Source: Flavobacterium johnsoniae
GTDB lineage: Bacteria; Bacteroidota; Bacteroidia; Flavobacteriales; Flavobacteriaceae
NCBI RefSeq assembly: GCF_001879205.1
Contig: NZ_MLFK01000005.1
Coordinates: 744,001 to 808,000, forward strand
Length of the DNA: 64,000 bases
Direction: 5' to 3'
This document shows, piece after piece, positions 17,706 to 25,861 of this stretch (positions within the stretch are counted from its first letter, which is position 1; every line of letters starts with the position of its first letter). The notes under the pieces were generated by a model. The model had not been told where the DNA came from. It searched no databases and saw nothing but the letters and a program-made list of their open reading frames with translations. Made by a program: the position numbers and the translations under genes.

Positions 17706-17737
17706 AACTTTGTCAAAGTTTTACACTTTGACAAAGT
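17706..17737. repeat. CTTTGTCAAAG palindrome, copy 1
   Basis: AACTTTGTCAAAG (17706-17718), 6-base loop, CTTTGACAAAGTT (17725-17737). Same palindrome as 48074-48106 and 55649-55680; the outermost pair differs between copies but always pairs. It may act as the metF terminator. Confidence 0.75.
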
Positions 17738-17805
17738 TGTTGAGAACTAAGAAGGCAGTCTTAGAATTTGGATTTTTTTTAAATTGGAATTTAACTTTAA
17801 AGATC

Positions 17806-18459
17806 ATGAAACAAGAAGAACTACAAGCCATAGCCTCTCAACTAAAAAATCCAACAGGAGAAAAAGGAATCGAGATGGGGAATATGATGAACGAAACGAA
17901 CATCAATATGACTCGTCATTCAATTCAAAATCTAAATATTTCCAAAGAAAATAAAATTCTGGAATTGGGACATGGAAACGCAGGACATCTTGAATTTCTA
18001 TTTGAACAATCAGAAAATCTGAAATATTACGGACTGGAAATGTCGGAACTAATGTTTCAGGAAGCGCGCCAGATTAACAGAAATTTTGTCTCTCAAAAAC
18101 AAGCTTTCTTTTCTCTTTATGACGGAAATAAAATTCCGTTTGAAGACGAATATTTCGATAAAATATTTACCGTTAATACAATTTACTTTTGGCAGGAACC
18201 GGAAAAATTACTTTTAGAAATTTACCGGGTTCTAAAACCAGATGGGAATTTCTGCCTAACATTTGCCGAAGAAGATTTCATGAAGAAACTTCCGTTTACT
18301 CAATTTGAATTTGAACTTTACAGTACCGAAAAAGCACAGAAATTAATTGAGAAAACACCTTTTACGATTGTTTATACAGAAACGCAGACAGAAAAAGTAA
18401 AAAGCAAAACAGGAGAATTAGTTGACAGGGCTTTTACAACTATTGTTCTGGAGAAATAA
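17806..18459 (+). CDS. Class I SAM-dependent methyltransferase
   Basis: A 217-residue soluble enzyme with the SAM-binding motif ILELGHGNAGHLEF (near residues 47-60), an acidic residue after the second strand (YGLEMSE) and a methyltransf_11-like NTIYFWQEPEKLLLEIYRVLKPDG region. The open frame reaches back to 17710 but that start lies within a palindromic repeat, so ATG 17806 is preferred. Substrate is unknown; proximity to metF and the use of SAM are suggestive only. Confidence 0.82.
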   Translation: MKQEELQAIASQLKNPTGEKGIEMGNMMNETNINMTRHSIQNLNISKENKILELGHGNAGHLEFLFEQSENLKYYGLEMSELMFQEARQINRNFVSQKQAFFSLYDGNKIPFEDEYFDKIFTVNTIYFWQEPEKLLLEIYRVLKPDGNFCLTFAEEDFMKKLPFTQFEFELYSTEKAQKLIEKTPFTIVYTETQTEKVKSKTGELVDRAFTTIVLEK

Positions 18460-18461
18460 AA

Positions 18462-18601
18462 CTTAAACACATACAAACATAGGTTTTTAGTTTAATTGAA
18501 AAGAACAAAACGAAAAATACATTTTTCACACCTTGCTATGTTTGTTTAAGCAAATGAAATGCCTTTATACACAAAGCTTTTCTATGTCTCTATGTGTTAA
18601 G
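18462..18601. repeat. Inverted CTATGT/ACATAG repeats before the symporter gene
   Basis: CTTAAACACATACAAACATAG (18462-18482) is the imperfect inverse of 18582-18601 (CTATGTCTCTATGTGTTAAG); a further partial copy CTATGTTTGTTTAAG lies near 18536. The gap 18460-18642 is mostly this element. Confidence 0.6.
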
Positions 18602-18642
18602 ATATTTGTTTATATTGCCGAATTCTAAATCCTTACATCACT

Positions 18643-19866
18643 ATGGAAGTTAAAAAAATCAATTTTTTACAGAATTACAGCAGCATACTTCTGCTTCTGG
18701 GTGGTATTATAATAGGAAGTATTTTCGGATTGGTATTTGGTGAAAAAGTTTTGGTAATAAAACCAATTGGTGATATTTTTCTAAACTTACTTTTTACAGC
18801 TATTATTCCGCTTATCTTTTTTACAATAGGTTCTTCAATTGCTAATTTGGAGAGGACAGAAAAATTAGGAAAACTGTTTGTTATTATGGTATTGGTTTTT
18901 CTGGCTACGCTTCTTATTTCGGCCATTGTAATGATTTGCGCTGTATATCTTTTTCCTATTCATCAGGATATTGCGATAACTAAAGTTCCGTTTGAAGAAA
19001 TTGAATCAGGATCGGCTGGAGATCAAATTGCGAAACTCTTGACGGCAAATGATTTCTTCGAATTGTTGTCTAGAAAAAGTATGCTTGCGTTGATTATTTT
19101 TTCTTTTTTAATTGGATTTGCAACATTGCAGTCTGGCGAAAAAGGAAACGCTTTTAAGGGTTTTCTCGATTCCGGGAACGAAGTCATGAAACAATTATTA
19201 AACATCATAATGAAATTTGCCCCAATTGGTTTGGGAGCGTATTTTGCGTATCAGGTTGGTATTTTCGGACCGCAGTTGTTTGGAGTTTATGCAAAACCTA
19301 TGGCAGTTTATTATGCGGCCTGTGTCTTTTATTTCTTTGTGTTTTTTAGTTTGTATGCGCTTGCAGCGGGTGGAAAGAGAGCTTTTAAAGTTTTTTGGAG
19401 CAATAATATTACCCCTTCTTTAACCGCAGTGGGAACTTGCAGCAGTATTGCGACAATTCCTGCCAATCTTGAAGCTGCAGAAAAAATGGGAATCCCGGCA
19501 CATGTTCGTAATTTGGTAATTCCGCTTGGAGCACCTTTGCACAAAGACGGGTCGAGTATGTCATCCATCTTAAAAATAACTTTTTTATTTGCCATGTTTG
19601 GGAAAGATTTTACAGATCCTATGACAATTCTTTTGGCTTTAGGCATTACTGTAATTGTTTCTATTGTTGAAGGCGGAATCCCGAATGGAGGTTATATTGG
19701 CGAAATTCTTGCCATAACGGTTTACGGTTTCCCGATGGAACAAGCTTTGCCGGTTGCCATGATTTTAGGAACTCTGGTTGATCCAATTGCTACTTTATTA
19801 AACGCAAACGGCGACGTAATTTGTTCTATGATGGTTTCGAGATTCTCTGAGAAAACCAAGTGGTAG
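18643..19866 (+). CDS. Dicarboxylate/amino acid:cation symporter (DAACS family)
   Basis: A 407-residue inner-membrane protein with eight helices and re-entrant loops as in GltP/DctA/GltPh. The substrate region TAVGTCSSIATIPANLEAAEKMGIP, the PLGAPLHKDGSS loop and the ANGDVICSMMVSRF end match the family (NMDGT-like positions are replaced by KDGSS). It probably takes up glutamate, aspartate or C4-dicarboxylates with Na+ or H+. Upstream is an inverted repeat region; downstream a PLP decarboxylase gene of the group that can use acidic amino acids. Confidence 0.88.
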   Translation: MEVKKINFLQNYSSILLLLGGIIIGSIFGLVFGEKVLVIKPIGDIFLNLLFTAIIPLIFFTIGSSIANLERTEKLGKLFVIMVLVFLATLLISAIVMICAVYLFPIHQDIAITKVPFEEIESGSAGDQIAKLLTANDFFELLSRKSMLALIIFSFLIGFATLQSGEKGNAFKGFLDSGNEVMKQLLNIIMKFAPIGLGAYFAYQVGIFGPQLFGVYAKPMAVYYAACVFYFFVFFSLYALAAGGKRAFKVFWSNNITPSLTAVGTCSSIATIPANLEAAEKMGIPAHVRNLVIPLGAPLHKDGSSMSSILKITFLFAMFGKDFTDPMTILLALGITVIVSIVEGGIPNGGYIGEILAITVYGFPMEQALPVAMILGTLVDPIATLLNANGDVICSMMVSRFSEKTKW

Positions 19867-19965
19867 CTTAAAACCAAGTTTTTAAAACCAAATCCCAAAT
19901 TCCCAAATTTAAATCTGCTTTATCTGCGTGAAGCAAAATTAGCAGTTCATTCAAATAAAAATTAT

Positions 19966-21375
19966 ATGAATTCAATATTACAGCACGATCTAAACGATTT
20001 CGAAAATATCTTAGAAAAAGCCAAACAGCAGGGAATTAATTTTCTGAATAATTTGGAAAATATTCCAACATCCAATAAAAATAAAATTGATCCGAAGCGG
20101 GATTTAAATGAATTAGGCTTAGGTTCAGAACAAGCATTAAAGGAGTTTAAGGAAAGATTAGCGCCTTTGTTGGTTTCATCTCCAGGGCCGCGTTACTGGG
20201 GATTTGTAACCGGAGGTTCAACTCCAGCTTCTATTGTTGGCGATTGGCTGGCATCGGTTTATGATCAGAATACGCAATCAGTTACCTCTCAAGGCGGAAA
20301 TTCGGCATTAATCGAATTTGAAACCATTAATTTGTTATTGCAATTGCTGGAACTTCCTGATTCTTTTTTGGGTGGATTTGTAACTGGGGCAGCAATGTCA
20401 AACTTTACTTGTCTGGGAGTAGCGAGACAATGGTTTGGAAAGCAGTTTGGAAAAGATTTTGCTAAAAACGGAATTTCTGAATCAATCAATATTTTAACTG
20501 CGACACCGCATTCTTCTTCTATAAAATCATTATCGATGTTAGGAATTGGAAGTCAGAATTATACTGTTGTCAATACAATTGCAGGAAATCGTGAAGCATT
20601 GGATCTTGATGATTTAGAAGAAAAAATCAAAGCATTAAACGGGAAACCTTTTATCTTAATTTCCAGCGCCGGAACTGTAAATACAGCCGATTTTGACGAT
20701 TTTGAAGCGATTTTAAATCTAAAAGCAAAATACAATTTCTGGTGGCACATTGATGCTGCTTTTGGAGGTTTTGCCGCGGTTTCGGAGAAGTATAAACACT
20801 ATGTTAAAGGATGGGAAAATGCCGACAGTGTCACAATTGATTGTCATAAATGGCTGAATGTACCTTATGAAAGTGCTTTTTATTTGATAAAGAAAGAGCA
20901 CTTAAACTTGCAGATTGAAACATTTCAGAACTCAAACGCCCCTTATTTAGGAAATGCGCTGGAGAACTTTAATTATTTAAATGTGCTTCCGGAAAACTCA
21001 CGCCGTTTGCGAGCTTTGCCAGTTTGGTTTTCTTTGATAGCCTATGGCAAAGAAGGATTTTGTGATATTATAGAGAAAAGTACTTTACTGGCACTTCATT
21101 TTGGGAATGCCCTAATCGAAAATGGTGATTTTGAACTTATGGCTCCAATTCGCTTAAACAATGTTTGTTTTACCTTAAAAGGTGAGGAGAATCAGGATAA
21201 AACATTGCAATTCTTGACAAAATTAAATGATACCGGAAAAGTGTTTATGACACCGACCGTTTACCAAAACCGCAAAGGAATTAGGGCTTCATTTGTAAAT
21301 TGGAGAACAACCGAAGAAGATATTAAAATTGTTATTGAAGAGATGAAGGCAGTGCTTGACGATTTAGATTATTAA
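19966..21375 (+). CDS. Group II pyridoxal-phosphate-dependent decarboxylase
   Basis: A 469-residue aspartate-aminotransferase-fold enzyme. The PLP lysine is K295 in TIDCHKWLN, preceded by the cofactor aspartate in HIDAAFGGF; GGSTPASIVGDWLAS and TGAAMSNFTCLGVAR bind the phosphate region. The family includes glutamate, tyrosine/DOPA and tryptophan decarboxylases; the substrate cannot be assigned. The preceding acidic amino acid symporter hints at a coupled uptake and decarboxylation of an acidic amino acid, which is an inference. A terminator follows at 21388. Confidence 0.87.
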   Translation: MNSILQHDLNDFENILEKAKQQGINFLNNLENIPTSNKNKIDPKRDLNELGLGSEQALKEFKERLAPLLVSSPGPRYWGFVTGGSTPASIVGDWLASVYDQNTQSVTSQGGNSALIEFETINLLLQLLELPDSFLGGFVTGAAMSNFTCLGVARQWFGKQFGKDFAKNGISESINILTATPHSSSIKSLSMLGIGSQNYTVVNTIAGNREALDLDDLEEKIKALNGKPFILISSAGTVNTADFDDFEAILNLKAKYNFWWHIDAAFGGFAAVSEKYKHYVKGWENADSVTIDCHKWLNVPYESAFYLIKKEHLNLQIETFQNSNAPYLGNALENFNYLNVLPENSRRLRALPVWFSLIAYGKEGFCDIIEKSTLLALHFGNALIENGDFELMAPIRLNNVCFTLKGEENQDKTLQFLTKLNDTGKVFMTPTVYQNRKGIRASFVNWRTTEEDIKIVIEEMKAVLDDLDY

Positions 21376-21387
21376 ACCCAAAATAAA

Positions 21388-21420
21388 AAGAGCCTGTCTA
21401 ATTAGCAGGCTCTTCTCTTT
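21388..21420 (+). terminator. Terminator between convergent decarboxylase and receptor genes
   Basis: AAGAGCCTG (21388-21396) pairs with CAGGCTCTT (21406-21414), followed by CTCTTTC. A-rich sequence on both sides may let it serve both strands. Confidence 0.8.
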
Positions 21421-21460
21421 CAAAAAAAAATAAAAAACAAAAAAACAAGTTCAAGGGGAT

Positions 21461-23578
21461 TTAAATTCTATATGTAAAGGCTAATGTTGCGATACGATTA
21501 TCTAGGTCATATCGTTTGTTTATAGCAGTTTGTGCAACAACAGAGTTGATGTAAAAGTTATTCGTATTAAAAACATCAGTAACATTCAATTTGATATTTC
21601 CTTTTTTTGCCAAAACCTGTTTAGAAATTCCAATACTCAAATCAAAGAATCCATCTCTTTGATACACACCAAGATTTGATTTTGACTGATATTGTGCATT
21701 TGCTTCGGCTTTTAAGGTTTCAGTTATCGTAAACGAGTTTTGTACGCTTAAATTTAAAGTCACAATAGGTTCAATTGTAGTCGAATTAAGTACATTACCC
21801 ATAAATCTATTTTCGAAAACATTCAAAAGGGTATTTACTGACCAATATTTAGTAAGTTCGGCTGTGTTGGTAACGTTTGCACCATAGTTGTATGATTTCG
21901 ATACATTTATCTGTGATGTTATTGTGGTATTATTATCGGGATTGTAAACATAAACTTCTGTAAAAACATCTTTAGTTGTATTGAAATATAAAGAAGCCAT
22001 AAAATTGCTTTTCCATGCATATCCAATTTCTGCTGCATGTGTAATTTCAGGAACTAAATTTGGATTTCCCTGCGAGTAATTGAACGAATCATCATAAAAA
22101 CGAAACGGATTCAAATCGAACTGGCTAGGTCTGTTGATTCGTTTGCTGTAAGAAGCATGAACGGAATGACTGCTCGTAAATTCATATTTTAATGAAAGAC
22201 TAGGAAACCATTTTAAATAATCATCCTGATGTTCTTCATTTAAGGTTTTTTGCAAAATATCAATCGCCGTATATTCTGATCGTAAGCCTCCCTGAATGTT
22301 TAAATTGCCAAGCTGGTATTTATAATTGGCATACGCAGCATAAATTTGCTCTTTATACTCAAAATGATTTGTTGAATTAGGATCAATCTGCCATTGGTTA
22401 TTGGCGTAATACTCATAAACAGATGGATTATCGTTGTTTTTTAAACTTGCTTTAAATCCCCATTCAATAGATTGTTTTTCTTTAAGCGGATTAGTAAAAT
22501 CAACCTTTCCTGTAAAAACTCTTAATTGAGACGGAATATAACCTCTTCGGTCATTAATTTCAGCTGCGTTTGTAATATCGTTTGCACTTTGAAATTGATT
22601 TGATCTGAATTTTGAAGTTTCGTATTCAAAATCAAAAGACATATTTTTTCCTTCGGTATTAAACTTGTGAACTCCTGAGAGAGCATACGTGTAATCAAAC
22701 CATTTTTCTTTACTGTCATTATAAGTTACGGCATCAAATTGTGGCTGATTGATAGCGTTTAATAATGTATTTGTACCATCGGCTATGTTTTCATATCGCC
22801 CGATTTTTGCATCGACATAGACTTCAATATTTGTTTTTGGAGAAATTTCGTATTGCGTTCCAATTTTAAAATTATTTGAAGTTAAAGGCTCGTCCGTAAT
22901 GGAAGTCTGATGGTTTGTTGTCGAAATCTGTTGACGGGTTTGATCTGTATATTGTGTTTGATTGAACTCTTTGCGTTCTTCTTCTCCTCTAAAAGTATAG
23001 CTGTAATTACCATAAACGCCTAATTTGTCTTTGTTGTAACTTAGGTTTACTCCAGAATTGGTTCTGTTTTTTCGACCTCTTCCATAACTTGTAAAAGCAG
23101 TGCCTTTTAATCCTGAGGTACTAGGTTTTTTTAGAATAATATTGATAATTCCGGCTTTTCCGGCTGCATCGTATTTTGACGACGGATTGGTAATAACCTC
23201 AATTTGTTTAATATTGGATGAGGTAGTCGATTTTAAATAATTGGCCAATTCTTTCTGCGAAAGCTGCGTTAATTTACCATTTATCATTACGGCAACTCCC
23301 TGCTGTCCGCGAATAGATAAATCTCCATCCTGGGAAACCACTACACCAGGAGCACGTGATAAAACGTCTAATGCTGTTCCGCCTTCAGAAACAATGCTGT
23401 TTTCGACATTAAAAACCAAACGATCTGATTTTTGAGTATATAAAACTTTCTTTTTTGTAATTACAATTTCATCTAAAACATTAATTGATGTTTCAACTAT
23501 ACTGTCATTTTCCTGTTCGGTTTGAGAATAGGAGTATACGGAAAATGCCAGCATAATTGAAGTTAGAATATTTTTCAT
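21461..23578 (-). CDS. TonB-dependent receptor-like outer-membrane protein
   Basis: 705 residues with a signal peptide (about 1-18), a short acidic linker, a plug domain (about 45-160; SIRGQQGVAVMINGK and KYDAAGKAGIINIILKK) and a 22-strand-type barrel ending in an aromatic-basic C-terminus (AFTYRI). It lacks the N-terminal carboxypeptidase-like domain of SusC proteins and no SusD partner is adjacent, so it resembles the 'outer membrane beta-barrel family' receptors of Bacteroidota. Ligand unknown. A TATATTTG box lies about 180 bases upstream. Confidence 0.85.
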   Translation of the reverse strand: MKNILTSIMLAFSVYSYSQTEQENDSIVETSINVLDEIVITKKKVLYTQKSDRLVFNVENSIVSEGGTALDVLSRAPGVVVSQDGDLSIRGQQGVAVMINGKLTQLSQKELANYLKSTTSSNIKQIEVITNPSSKYDAAGKAGIINIILKKPSTSGLKGTAFTSYGRGRKNRTNSGVNLSYNKDKLGVYGNYSYTFRGEEERKEFNQTQYTDQTRQQISTTNHQTSITDEPLTSNNFKIGTQYEISPKTNIEVYVDAKIGRYENIADGTNTLLNAINQPQFDAVTYNDSKEKWFDYTYALSGVHKFNTEGKNMSFDFEYETSKFRSNQFQSANDITNAAEINDRRGYIPSQLRVFTGKVDFTNPLKEKQSIEWGFKASLKNNDNPSVYEYYANNQWQIDPNSTNHFEYKEQIYAAYANYKYQLGNLNIQGGLRSEYTAIDILQKTLNEEHQDDYLKWFPSLSLKYEFTSSHSVHASYSKRINRPSQFDLNPFRFYDDSFNYSQGNPNLVPEITHAAEIGYAWKSNFMASLYFNTTKDVFTEVYVYNPDNNTTITSQINVSKSYNYGANVTNTAELTKYWSVNTLLNVFENRFMGNVLNSTTIEPIVTLNLSVQNSFTITETLKAEANAQYQSKSNLGVYQRDGFFDLSIGISKQVLAKKGNIKLNVTDVFNTNNFYINSVVAQTAINKRYDLDNRIATLAFTYRI

Positions 23579-23758
23579 GTCGTTTTGGGCTTTTAATTTT
23601 TTAAATGGGCTTTATTTTTTTATTGTAAAACGATTTGTTCAATTTTATCCGAAAGTTTTTTTTGAAAGCTTTCAGTTTGATTTAAAATTGAAAAGAAAAA
23701 TATTTTTGTATGATAAAATAAGGATGACATTTTGGTGGTATTATGGGATTTGTGTTCG

Positions 23759-23766
23759 CAAATATA
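23759..23766 (-). promoter_or_regulatory. -7 box for the receptor gene
   Basis: Minus-strand TATATTTG (TAnnTTTG). Leader of about 175 bases to the ATG at 23578. Confidence 0.5.
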
Positions 23767-23898
23767 ACACTATTTATAACAAGTCTAAATAAAAATAGTT
23801 AAAAATTGCATAAAAGATGCCAATCGTTTGATAGAGAGTAATTAAGACTTGGGGCAAAAAAGTGGAATTATGAGAAACAAGAAATTCTTATAAAAACA

Positions 23899-23931
23899 AA
23901 AACCAATTTATTCTTAGAATAAATTGGTTTT
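23899..23931 (-). terminator. gldA terminator
   Basis: AAACCAATTTATTC pairs with GAATAAATTGGTTT around a 3-base loop. Its A run gives a minus-strand T run after the hairpin. It lies beyond the tandem array downstream of gldA. Confidence 0.65.
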
Positions 23932-23933
23932 AC

Positions 23934-23998
23934 TATAAACTGAGACTATAAACTGAGACTATAAACTGAGACTGTAAACTGAGACTGTAAACTGAGAC
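23934..23998. repeat. Five tandem 13-base repeats
   Basis: Unit TATAAACTGAGAC at 23934, 23947 and 23960, and TGTAAACTGAGAC at 23973 and 23986. The array begins 3 bases after the terminator hairpin and ends 9 bases before the gldA stop codon, so it is in the 3' untranslated part of the gldA message. Confidence 0.9.
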
Positions 23999-24007
23999 TA
24001 AAAAAAG

Positions 24008-24904
24008 CTACTTAGTAATTTCTCTAAAAACAGCTTCCAGGTTTTTATTTTTTTGATTCAATTGTAAAGTTCTTAATCCATTTTCGTTGGCAAAATCAAA
24101 AATTGCCGGGCGCATATCTTTTTCGGTAACAAAAGTCAGTTCCCATGTCATGTCATGCGTATTTTTGTATGAAGAGATGTTTTCCAGTTTTGCTAAAAGC
24201 TGCTCTTCTATCTGATAATCAAATTCTACCTCGATTACTTGTTCTTTATTGGCGGCCACCAAATGGTCTAATTTATTATCGGCAACGATTTGTCCTTTGT
24301 CAATAATTATGACACGATCGCAAATGGCTTCGACTTCCTGCATGATGTGAGTTGATAAAAAAACCGTTTTATCTTTACCCACATTTTTAATTACATTTCG
24401 AATTTCCATTAACTGATTAGGGTCCAGTCCTGTAGTAGGCTCATCCAAAATCAAGACATCCGGATTATGCAATAAGGCGTTGGCAAGTCCAACACGCTGG
24501 CGGTATCCTTTCGAGAGCTGACTGATCTTTTTATGGCTTTCCGGTGTCAGTCCTGTCAGTTGAATTACCTCTTCAATTCTTGATTTTGGCACCTTATAAA
24601 CATCGGCATTAAAAGCCAAATACTCACGAACATACAAATCCAAATACAGCGGATTATGCTCTGGTAAATATCCTATCGATTGCTGAACCAATTTTGGGTT
24701 TGTCATGACATCGTGACCATTTACAAGGGCTGAGCCACTATCGGCAAGTAAATAAGTGGTCAAAATTTTCATTAAGGTAGATTTTCCGGCTCCGTTTGGA
24801 CCAAGAAATCCTACGATTTCTCCTTTCTCAATTTTAAAAGAAATTTCATTTAAAGCTTTTTGCTCTCCGTAACTTTTTGATATACTGTTTACTTCTATCG
24901 ACAT
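24008..24904 (-). CDS. gldA: Gliding motility ABC transporter ATP-binding protein
   Basis: A 298-residue ABC ATPase: Walker A GPNGAGKST (35-43), signature LSKGYRQRVGL, Walker B VLILDEPT with the following D-loop, and a DUF4162-like C-terminal tail. The sequence and its single-gene setting match GldA of Flavobacterium johnsoniae, which acts with the membrane proteins GldF and GldG encoded elsewhere. Its exact transport role in gliding is still debated. Minus-strand promoter box at 24921-24928, 17 bases from the start. Confidence 0.9.
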   Translation of the reverse strand: MSIEVNSISKSYGEQKALNEISFKIEKGEIVGFLGPNGAGKSTLMKILTTYLLADSGSALVNGHDVMTNPKLVQQSIGYLPEHNPLYLDLYVREYLAFNADVYKVPKSRIEEVIQLTGLTPESHKKISQLSKGYRQRVGLANALLHNPDVLILDEPTTGLDPNQLMEIRNVIKNVGKDKTVFLSTHIMQEVEAICDRVIIIDKGQIVADNKLDHLVAANKEQVIEVEFDYQIEEQLLAKLENISSYKNTHDMTWELTFVTEKDMRPAIFDFANENGLRTLQLNQKNKNLEAVFREITK

Positions 24905-24920
24905 GACTTTTTATTTGTTA

Positions 24921-24928
24921 CAAAAGTA
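24921..24928 (-). promoter_or_regulatory. -7 box for gldA
   Basis: Minus-strand TACTTTTG (TAnnTTTG); predicted leader is only about 10 bases. Confidence 0.6.
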
Positions 24929-25050
24929 AACAGAAATAGTGTCTATTACTAAAAATTCATCTCTTAAAATAATTATAAAAAAAATGAAAGCCCCAGTATT
25001 CACGGCATCGTTATTGTTAAAGGAATGCTAAAATAAAATATACCCAAATT

Positions 25051-25632
25051 ATGAAAAAAATTCTAGTGATGGCTGCATTGGCTATCTGCAGTTTCGCAAA
25101 CGCTCAAAAAGGAACAATTTTAGTTGGTGGAAACATCGGTTACACGTCTGAAAAGAAAGAATACCAATTCAGCGAAACAAAAACAAATGAGTTTAGCTTT
25201 TCTCCAAAAGTTGGTTACCAATTTAACGATAACTGGACTGTTGGGGGTGAATTTACAGTATCTTCTTCTACAGATGACAACGGTGCAAGAGAAATTAAAG
25301 ACAATGGTTTCAAATTAGGAGCTTTTGTTCGTTACTCAGTGCCATTGAGTGAGACTTTTTCTGTTTTTGCAGATATGGGCGCTGGTTTCCAAAATGCTAA
25401 ATCTAAAGTATACGGGCCTGCTAACGCTTTTTCTAAATCTAAAGCAGATGGAATGTATGTTGGTGTAACTCCTGCTCTTTTCATTAACATGAAAAAAGGT
25501 TTTGGTTTGAACTTTAGTATTGGTGGTTTAGGATACGAAACATTAAGCTATGACAACAATGGTCCAGATGTTAACAAATTCTACTTTAACTTCGGTCAAA
25601 CATTTAACATTGGAATTTCTAAAAACTTCTAA
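25051..25632 (+). CDS. Small outer-membrane beta-barrel protein
   Basis: 193 residues with a clear signal peptide (cleavage after FANA, about residue 18) and alternating hydrophobic strands suggesting an eight-stranded barrel; it ends in ISKNF, an aromatic terminus typical of BAM substrates. It resembles the 'porin family / outer membrane beta-barrel domain' proteins common in Flavobacterium. No enzymatic motif; function unknown. A terminator follows at 25656. Confidence 0.8.
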   Translation: MKKILVMAALAICSFANAQKGTILVGGNIGYTSEKKEYQFSETKTNEFSFSPKVGYQFNDNWTVGGEFTVSSSTDDNGAREIKDNGFKLGAFVRYSVPLSETFSVFADMGAGFQNAKSKVYGPANAFSKSKADGMYVGVTPALFINMKKGFGLNFSIGGLGYETLSYDNNGPDVNKFYFNFGQTFNIGISKNF

Positions 25633-25655
25633 TCTTAGATTATATTCAATTTCAG

Positions 25656-25688
25656 AAAAGCATTCGCTCCGGCGGATGCTTTTTTTTT
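25656..25688 (+). terminator. Terminator after the beta-barrel gene
   Basis: AAAAGCATTCGC (25656-25667) pairs with GCGGATGCTTTT (25672-25683, one G-U), followed by eight more or less continuous T. Confidence 0.88.
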
Positions 25689-25761
25689 GATAAAGGTTTT
25701 ATGAAAACTAAAATAGTTGTTTAGCCCCGATCTTGTTTTGAAAACAGAAACTCGCTGTTTC

Positions 25762-25832
25762 AAAAAAAGAATGCCTGCGAAGTGAAACCGAAACTAAATC
25801 ATAACTAATTTCCGACTTCACCCGCAGGCATT
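25762..25832 (-). terminator. metE terminator
   Basis: On the minus strand AATGCCTGCG (25832-25823) pairs with CGCAGGCATT (25779-25770), with further pairing inside (GGTGAAGT with ACTTC), then TCTTTTTTTG. The loop is unusually large, about 43 bases. Confidence 0.75.
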
Positions 25833-25861
25833 AAAAACAAAAATATATCTAAATAAAACTG

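Larger units (their letters stand above)
23579..24007. other. Intergenic region upstream of the receptor gene and downstream of gldA
   Basis: From right to left it holds a 13-base tandem array (23934-23998), a gldA terminator hairpin (23900-23931), and a minus-strand promoter box (23759-23766) with an AT-rich leader of about 175 bases for the receptor gene. I see no small gene in it. Confidence 0.6.

Noticed and set aside
17710..17805. N-terminal extension of the methyltransferase
   Set aside because: The 32 extra residues are encoded by a palindrome and AT-rich leader; the SAM motif spacing is normal from ATG 17806.
23934..23998. CRISPR array
   Set aside because: The 13-base units are strictly tandem with no spacers, so this is a simple tandem repeat.
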